64,000 nt of DNA from Malania oleifera (Eukaryota > Streptophyta > Magnoliopsida > Santalales > Ximeniaceae), in NCBI RefSeq assembly GCF_029873635.1, contig NC_080418.1, positions 13,681,562 to 13,745,561 on the forward strand. The letters are read 5' to 3'. Under the pieces are notes generated by a model that was given only the letters and a program-made list of their open reading frames with translations, was not told the origin of the DNA and did not search any database. Below are positions 57,657 to 64,000 of the stretch, piece after piece (position 1 is the first letter of the stretch; each line of letters starts with the position of its first letter). The position numbers and the translations under genes are program-made.

Positions 57657-58027
57657 GTTATTCACTTTATAATCATATACTATTAATTCCCACAATGGAA
57701 CAAACTAATAACTAACACATCATTATCACATTAGATAAATGTAATCTAATTCATGTCACATTGTCATGTCTGCATCATAATTTAATTAAATTGATAGTTA
57801 TTAAATTTGTAGGTGTAATTTTGTCACAACATTCATATTTGTTATTCACTTTATAATCATCTACTATTAATTCCCTCAATGGAAAAAACTAATTACTAAC
57901 ATATCATTATCACATTAGATAAATGTAATCTAATTCATGTCACATAGTCATGTTTGCATCAGACAATTTAATTAAATTGATAACTATTAAATTTGTAGGG
58001 TATAATTTTGTCACAACATTCATATTT
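57657..58027. repeat. tandem duplication, 184-187-bp units
   Basis: Units 57657-57840 and 57841-58027 both start GTTATTCACTTTATAATCAT and end TTTTGTCACAACATTCATATTT-like. They are about 93% alike, differing by scattered substitutions and small indels. Non-coding, AT-rich. Confidence 0.95.
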
Positions 58028-58874
58028 ATGAGTTGTCTTCTAGAGAGATCTTAGGCGTTATTTGGTCTTCACGTGACTTTTCAAAAATACCATTTAAAAA
58101 GGAGCTAAAAAAAGGAACTTATTGATGTTGTTTTAAAAAATTTTAACCCTCTGAAAAATGAGCTATCAGAAAGAAAAATCTAACTTTCAATGTTTGGTAA
58201 AAAAGTTATAAAGCGTCTAAAAGTATTTAAAATAATTAATATATATATTAAAAATTATAATTAATTCTTTGATATTTTGTAAAAAATATTAATGACAATA
58301 ATGAAATATAATAATTTTTTGAAGAAAAAACTAACTTTTAACTTTTAAAAATTTGAAAGCTGCAATTTTTTTAAAAGTGACAGTTGAATGAAATAGTCTT
58401 TTGTTTAATTAAATGAGTAGTACATTTGTTATATGACCCCACATAATTTAAGACACATTGATGTGTTTTTTTTTATAAAATAAAATACATTCATTAAATT
58501 TGTGGGTTGAGACATAGATTAATTACAAGTTTATTTGTCTAGAAAATATCCGATAGCATATTTATCATATAATATAATTATTACATATTTGTCGAATGTT
58601 TTATTCTAAACATGGGATATCCCATGTATCCTAAAGGTATGCACTACTAGTTGATAATGTGATAATAGAAATATATTTTAGTAACTTAGTAGAAATTATT
58701 TAGTCAAATTGAATTGATCAATTGATTCTTGAGATAAAATGAGATAGAATATGTTTACAATTTATTTTGTTATGTTTCAAATTATAATTTTATAATAACA
58801 TTTTACTCATGATTCGTAAAACATGTATATTACACACATTTAAAAAATTAAATCATCAAATATCCTATACATAA
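58028..58874. other. AT-rich sequence, no gene recognised
   Basis: No supported feature was found. The last bases (CATAA) would be the left target duplication of the following LTR if its right end were known. Confidence 0.55.
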
Positions 58875-58974
58875 TGTAGTAATCCGGGAAAAAATTATTA
58901 TTATTATATTAAATTAATTGAATAAACAAATTAAGTGAATAGTATTATAATGGTAATAAAATCTTATTGGAATA

Positions 58975-59012
<38 letters not shown>

Positions 59013-59410
59013 AAGTAATATAATATATTTTATGTTTAATGGAAGAAACTTCAAGATCAATTTTTTTTTCTTTGATCTTGAGATCCAGAGACCTCTTCCC
59101 CTCCTAGTTTCCACGCTCCCTCACTCTCCTCACGCCTTCTCTCTCTCTCTCTCTCTCTCTCTCATTTCTTCTTTGATTTGTAGTTGATTGAAGAACGGAA
59201 AATACCACTGAGTTCCTATCTCGGCCATTAACATTTTAACCGGAGTGGATTTGTCGTAAAAGCATCATAGACACTTCTCCTATGATAAGGTAAGAAGAAT
59301 AAATTATATTAGAAATTTTTATAATTTAACCAATTAAATTGTAATATGAGATTACAATAATTATATACACGTTTTTCTGAATATTCTAGCATATGGAAAT
59401 TGAATTTTGG

Positions 59411-59443
<33 letters not shown>

Positions 59444-60337
59444 AGTTAATTAAATTGGTGATTTTGAGTTTAGAGATTTTATAATAATTGTTATTTTAAA
59501 GTTGAACCGATTGAATTAAAATATTTGATTTCTAGATTATTGTAATAGATTTTCTAAATTATTTGACCGATTAAAATTATTGGTTTGATTTATTATACGT
59601 ATTTTGTGAAGAATTAAAGTGAGTAGGGTTGGTTATCTCCGTTTTCCATTAAATACATATTTTGAGTTAAATAAATGGTGGAGATAATTAAACTAGTATT
59701 TTCGGTAAAACAGATATTAGGTATAAAATGACCTGTTTTTCAATAGTTTATATAATTATGAGAAACACTCAAATTGTGTGACATGAAAATAATATTTTAT
59801 AATTAAACCGATTGTAATTGTTGTGGGTTATGAAAATATATGTGCGTGTGAGGTTTATTTGTGAAAGCTATGTGTGATGTGAAAGTCCTTGTGTGGGCCA
59901 CATATTGAAAAGTACGTAGTGTAAGTCCCTATGTGGACCGCGTATTGAGAATGATGGGGAGGGATGCTCAGTGCGCAGTTGTGTGATGTGAAAGTCCCTG
60001 TGTGGGCTACGTACTGAGAACGATAGGGAGGGATGCTTAGTGCACAGTTGTGTGATATGAAAGTCCCTGTGTTGGTCACATACTGAGAAGTACGCAGTAA
60101 AAGTCCCTGTGTGAGCCACGTACTGAGAACGATGGGGAGAGATGCTTAATACGCAACAAGGAGGCCGAAAAGTAAAGGTGTAACGTAGAGATGTTCTTTT
60201 CAATTATGGACGTGCATGCATGAATGTGAATTGAATGTATGGTAATTGTGATTGATGTGGTAGACATGTATGTAGATTCTGTGGTATGGTTAATATTGAA
60301 TGTGTGTGGGTTCTAGTTGGCAAATGAAAGTTAATTA
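58875..60337 (+). mobile_element. truncated gypsy LTR (U5 part missing)
   Basis: It starts TGTAGTAATCCGGG, has a TA run (58980-59008), a CT tract (59142-59163), the family phrase TTAACATTTTAACCGGAGTG (59229), an ATT run (59415-59441) and a tandem array with GTGAAAGTCCCTGTGTGGGC (59868-60150). The hairpin block and the U5 end are absent, because copia sequence begins near 60340. Confidence 0.8.
59868..60150. repeat. tandem array in truncated gypsy LTR
   Basis: There are four to five imperfect units containing GTGAAAGTCCCTGTGTGGGC, ACGTACTGAGAACGATGGGG and AGGGATGCTTAGTGCGCAG, with some units shortened. The Cys/His- or Ser/His-rich open frames read across it on the minus strand are artefacts. 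Confidence 0.9.
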
Positions 60338-60936
60338 TTGTTATTTATGGCTCTTATACTTCTGTTTTTATAAGCAAAGAAGGAAGGAGGAAACACATGA
60401 AGGGGGCAGCACAGCAAGACTCATCGACGAGGGGCCTATGCTCGTCGACGAGGAAACAGCAGAGGTTCGTCGATGAAGGTTCTGAAGCTCGTCGACGAAC
60501 AATTACCGAGAGCATGAATTTTTTAGATTTCTGGCATTGTTGACGAGAGCCCTGTATTCGTCGACGAAGGGTCTTCTTGGTATCGTCGACGAGGTCCTGT
60601 GTTCATCGATGAGAGGCACCTAGGCTGCGGCAGTTTTTCTGAATTTTGAATTTTTGAACGTTGAGTGGTTGGGCAAACGAGGAGAAACCTCCGAGGAACT
60701 TCTATATTTATCATCTGGGCATATTTTGAGAAGAGAGATGATCATTAGATAAGTGTATTGTGTACATTTTGATTTCCTTAGTAAAATTTGTGTGCCATTG
60801 CTTTTGTGAATGTAGGCTTTGCTGAACCATGTAAATCTTTGTGTAAATCTTGTTTTGGTTGTGTGTGTGTTATTTACATTCACTTGTTATTATTTATTCC
60901 GTTGTGCATCTTCATTATATGATCCATATCACAACA
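60338..60936 (+). mobile_element. 5' LTR of Tork-like copia element (left edge provisional)
   Basis: The right end (CCATATCACAACA) is followed by AATTGGCATCAGAA, a decayed tRNA-Met primer site, and then gag. It has eight TCGTCGACGA-type palindromes (60405-60620), a TATA box (TCTATATTTATCA, 60701) and a T-rich end with CCGTTGTGCATCTTCATTAT. The left edge, TGTTATTTATGG at 60338, is a guess. The palindrome array lies in the copia LTR, not in the neighbouring gypsy LTR, whose own TATA/CT region is 1.2 kb upstream. Confidence 0.65.
60405..60620. repeat. TCGTCGACGA palindrome array in a copia LTR
   Basis: There are eight copies (CTCGTCGACGAG, TTCGTCGACGAA, TATCGTCGACGAG, TTCATCGATGAG and others) with the same spacing and decay pattern as in the gypsy LTRs. 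Confidence 0.9.
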
Positions 60937-60962
60937 AATTGGCATCAGAATGATTGTTGTTA

Positions 60963-61978
60963 TGGCATCGGGATCGTCTTCTACAAGATTTGACATTGTC
61001 AAATTCGATGGAACTGAAAACTTCAGTTTATGGCAGAAGAAAGTGAAAGATATTATAGTACAACAAGGAATGGCTAAAGCATTGCTTGATACTCAACCGA
61101 AAGGAATGGATGAGACAACATGGGTAGATTTGAAAGCAAAGGCAGCGTCGACAATATGCTTGTGTTTGGCCGACGAAGTTCTCTATCAGGTGACGGAGGA
61201 AGATTCTCTAGTGGTTATCTAGTGAAAGTTAGAAAGTTGGTACATGTCTAAATCCCTCAATAACAAACTTTTTCTTAAGCAGAGTTTATATTGGCTTAAA
61301 ATGGTAGAAGGATCTAGTATAGATCAACACATTAATGCGTTTAATCAAATCATAAGTGATCTTATGAGAGTTGATGTGAAGTTTGATGAGGATGATAAGA
61401 CTTTGATGTTGTTAAATTCTTTGCTCTCAACTCATACCTACGAAAATCTTGTGACCACTCTAACGTGGGGAAAGGAAACACTTGATTTGGAAAAAGTGAC
61501 AAGTGCCTTGTTAAATTTTTATCAAAGATTGAAAATATGTGATGAAGGAGAAGGAGTTGTGATAAAGGGTTGTAATGAGCAAGGCAAAGGAAAGTTTAAA
61601 ATTAGGTCTAATAAGAAATCTTATAATCAATCCAAGAAGAAGAGGGAAATTTGGTGTTATAAATGCGGTAAAAAGGGGCATATGAAACCGGAGTGTCCGG
61701 ATTGGAAGAAGGGAAATGCTAATAAGCATGAGGGGATTTCTAAATCTGTGAATGTTGTTCAAGAAGAGGATTCAGCAGATGGTGATGTTCTATTAGTTTC
61801 AGCGGAGTCGGATAATCTGACGAACTCTTGGATACTTGACTCGACATGTTCTTATCACATGACTCCAAACAAGGAGTGGTTCAGCACTTATAGGTTAGTA
61901 AATTCTGGATCAGTTCTTATGGGTAATGATGCTTCTTGCAAGATCGTTGGCATAGGAAATGTAAATAAAAATGTTTGA
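60963..61978 (+). pseudogene. Tork-like copia Gag and protease
   Basis: The start MASGSSSTRFDIVKFDGTEN is followed by FSLWQKKVKDIIVQQGMAKA, a copia gag core. Two adjacent stops (61220-61225) interrupt it, and the frame resumes unchanged with KLESWYMSKSLNNKLFLKQ. The zinc knuckle CYKCGKKGHMKPEC is intact (about 61653-61694). The protease motif reads ILDSTCSYHMTPNKEWF, so the catalytic DSG has become DST. The frame ends at 61976-61978. Confidence 0.93.
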
Positions 61979-62999
61979 TGGTGCTTTAAGAACATTGTGT
62001 AATGTAAGATATATACCTTAGTTAAGAAAGAGTCTGATATCTTTTGGTACTTTGGATTGTAATGGCTTTAATTAAAAGTCCAAAGGTGGAGTCTTGAGGG
62101 TATGGAAAGGCAATCTGACTGTGATAAAAAAGCAAAAACTAGATGGGAATATTTACACGTTACAGGGAACTACCGTTGTAGGTGGAGTTGCAGCTGTGGA
62201 TGCTGTGGCATATGCGTCTTGGGCATATGGGAGAACATGGCATGAAAGAACTACACAAGAGAAAATTGTTGAAAGGTTTAAAATCATGTCAATTGGAATT
62301 CTGCAGATTTTGTGTTCTTTGAATACAGAACAGGACAAAATTCAGATTAGCTACTCACAAGACGAAATGAATTCTTGACTATGTACATTTAGATATTTGG
62401 GACTCAGTTAGAGTTGCATCAAAGGGTGGACATGTGTACTATGTGAGTTTCATTGATGATTACTCACGGAAGGTTTGAGTTTACTTCATGTTACAAATCT
62501 AGTACGTTTGCCAAGTTTAAGATTTGGAAGGCTGAAGTGGAAAACCTGACAGGGAAGAGAATCAAATATTTAAGGTCAGATAATGGGACTGAGTACGCTG
62601 ATTCTCAGTTTATGGAGTTTTGTGTGGAGCAGGGCATCAAGAGACATTTTACATTTCGTCGAACACCTCAAAAAAATGGTGCAAGAGAACGGATGAACTA
62701 GACTCTTTCTGATAGGGCTCGGTGTCTCAAATTGAATGCAGGGCTACTGAAGAACTTCTGGGCTGAGGCAGTTAGTATGACTTGTTTTCTGGTTAACCGA
62801 TCACCAAGGGCATCACTAGAGGGTAAAGTGGCAGAAGAGGTTTGGATGGGAAATGCAGTAGACTAATCTAAATTGAAGGTATTCGGGTGTCCAACCTATA
62901 TCCACGTGTCTAGTGAGGAGAGGTCTAAGCTTGACTTGAAGTCTTGTCGTTGGATCTTCTTGGGATATCTAGAGGTTGTGAAGGGTTATAAGTTGTGGG
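61979..62999 (+). pseudogene. Tork-like copia GAG-pre-integrase and integrase, cut by an LTR
   Basis: The sense reading includes GGVLRVWKGNLTVIKKQKLD, VSFIDDYSRKV, FKIWKAEVENLTGKRIKYLR, SDNGTEYADSQFMEFCVEQG, RRTPQKNGARERMN, FWAEAVSMTCFLVNRSP and FGCPTYIHVSSEERSKLDLK. The catalytic D, D and E positions are recognisable. Stops (for example at 62700 and 62864) and frameshifts break it. The gypsy LTR at 63000 ends the element after GYKLWV, and its RT is not in the window. Confidence 0.92.
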
Positions 63000-63266
63000 T
63001 GTAGAGACCAAAACCCGAAATAAGCTGGGTTCATCGATGAAGGAGTCATGTTCGTTGACGAAGTCCTTTAGAGCCTCGTCGACGAGCAAATACTAAGCAG
63101 GTTAGAGAAATATCCAGAACTTGGGCTCGGCGATGAGGGGATGGCTTCGTTGACGAGTTGTGTGGCGGATTCATCGATGAAGACGCCGCCTCGTCGACGA
63201 GTTGGACTTGGTCAAAGGCCCTATAAATATCCATTTTGGTTGCTTAGAAGTTAAGTTTCTTCCCAA

Positions 63267-63313
<47 letters not shown>

Positions 63314-64000
63314 ACCTACAGAATTTCTCTCTCTCTCTAAGAATCTTCGTCGTTCGATGCCCGTTTCTAAAAACAGAAGTTCCCGGGGGGATCAGAGGAG
63401 GAAGTTCTACAACTTTAGCGGATCGGATTGTTATTTTGAGGATTTTTGGGTTTTCCCAAAAATCGGGGTAAGAATCTAATTTCAATTTCGATTGAATATT
63501 TGCATATTAGTCGAAATTATAGTAAGATTATATTCTGTGGTTTTTAGGTTTTGAGGATCCCGGGTTGTCGGTTGGATCGTTTTCGTACGAAGTTTTGTTT
63601 CTAGTTTAAGGTAAGGGGAAATTGATTACATCAACATTTTTTGAAAACTAAACCGCTAAAAAGCTAATTTATACTTATATGTATGATTTAACTGCTTATT
63701 TGCTAAATTCTACTGAGTAGAAATGTCGATTTTACGATTTTTCGATTTTTGGTAAAAACAAGAATTTCAGCCTATGATCTCCAAACTTTACAAAAATCAC
63801 TTATTTACATTTAAACTGTAGTAGGAGACACTTAAATCTTTTACTTTTCCAGTTAAATGGTGGTTATTGAACTTTTTATCATTTAGCGGGTTTTGGATTA
63901 AACTTGTGTGATATATATTGAAGTGGAAATGTATGAACATTCTATACTTCATATATATAAGATATGGGAACAGAGTTCCAATTTGTTATACTAAGAATGT
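63000..64000 (+). mobile_element. gypsy LTR, 5' part (continues beyond window)
   Basis: It starts TGTAGAGACCAAAACC directly after integrase codons (GTGGG at 62995-62999 would be the target duplication). U3 has seven TCGTCGACGA-type palindromes (63030-63205), then a TATA box (CCTATAAATATCC, 63220-63232), then a CT tract (63271-63311) and the family phrase GGTAAGGGGAAATTGATTAC near 63610. Whether this is solo or part of a full element cannot be told. Confidence 0.9.
63030..63205. repeat. TCGTCGACGA palindrome array upstream of TATA
   Basis: There are seven copies (CCTCGTCGACGAG twice, TTCATCGATGAAG twice, TTCGTTGACGAAG twice, CTCGGCGATGAGG), ending about 16 bp before the TATA box. Confidence 0.93.

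Noticed and set aside
1-64000. A multigene defence, metabolic or other cellular system
   Set aside because: Only one cellular protein gene and one tRNA gene are supported; everything else with coding content is retroelement-derived.

Overview
This is nuclear DNA of a flowering plant, probably a eudicot: dense nested LTR retrotransposons, an Au-type SINE, a nuclear tRNA-Lys gene, and one clear cellular protein gene whose product resembles eudicot FLOWERING-PROMOTING FACTOR 1-like proteins. The species cannot be fixed from the sequence. Nothing bacterial, viral or organellar was seen.

Layout. 1-7270: a minus-strand Ty3/gypsy element (Tekay/Del-like) with its 5' LTR and primer-binding site; its 3' LTR lies outside the window. 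Its whole Gag-Pol is in one frame, broken only by nine stop codons. 7361-12571: a truncated gypsy LTR, then the 3' end of a plus-strand SIRE-like Ty1/copia element with its 3' LTR. 12572-19015: an old gypsy LTR split by a second minus-strand gypsy element (12750-17709, duplication ACATA) whose 5' half was lost through an apparent template switch. 19016-40214: an Athila-like element on the minus strand (tRNA-Asp primer site, gag pieces, one LTR). A minus-strand SIRE-like copia element (about 21239-32917) sits in its gag, and five solo LTRs sit in these two elements. 40215-47350: a copia solo LTR, then an unusual element made of two inverted LTR-like arms with polypurine tracts facing a short centre; one arm is split by another gypsy solo LTR. 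47351-58874: a region poor in retroelements, with tRNA-Lys(UUU), a foldback MITE-like element, the FPF1-like gene, an Au-type SINE and a 184-bp tandem duplication. 58875-64000: a truncated gypsy LTR, a degenerate plus-strand Tork-like copia element, and a gypsy LTR inserted in its integrase.

Nine insertions could be bracketed by eye with exact 5-bp target duplications: seven solo LTRs, one truncated element and the inverted-arm element. The gypsy LTRs share a common plan: (often) an array of short palindromes in U3, a TATA box, a CT microsatellite, a copy-specific tandem array, conserved blocks, and a short conserved hairpin near the 3' end.

The most interesting signals are: the inverted-arm element; GTCGAC-centred palindrome arrays upstream of the TATA box in LTRs of unrelated families; the all-nonsense decay of the first gypsy element; and a U3-like module in front of an extra ORF (putative plant transposon protein family) in the SIRE-like element. 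The only genes likely to be functional are tRNA-Lys and the FPF1-like gene. No multigene cellular system was found.
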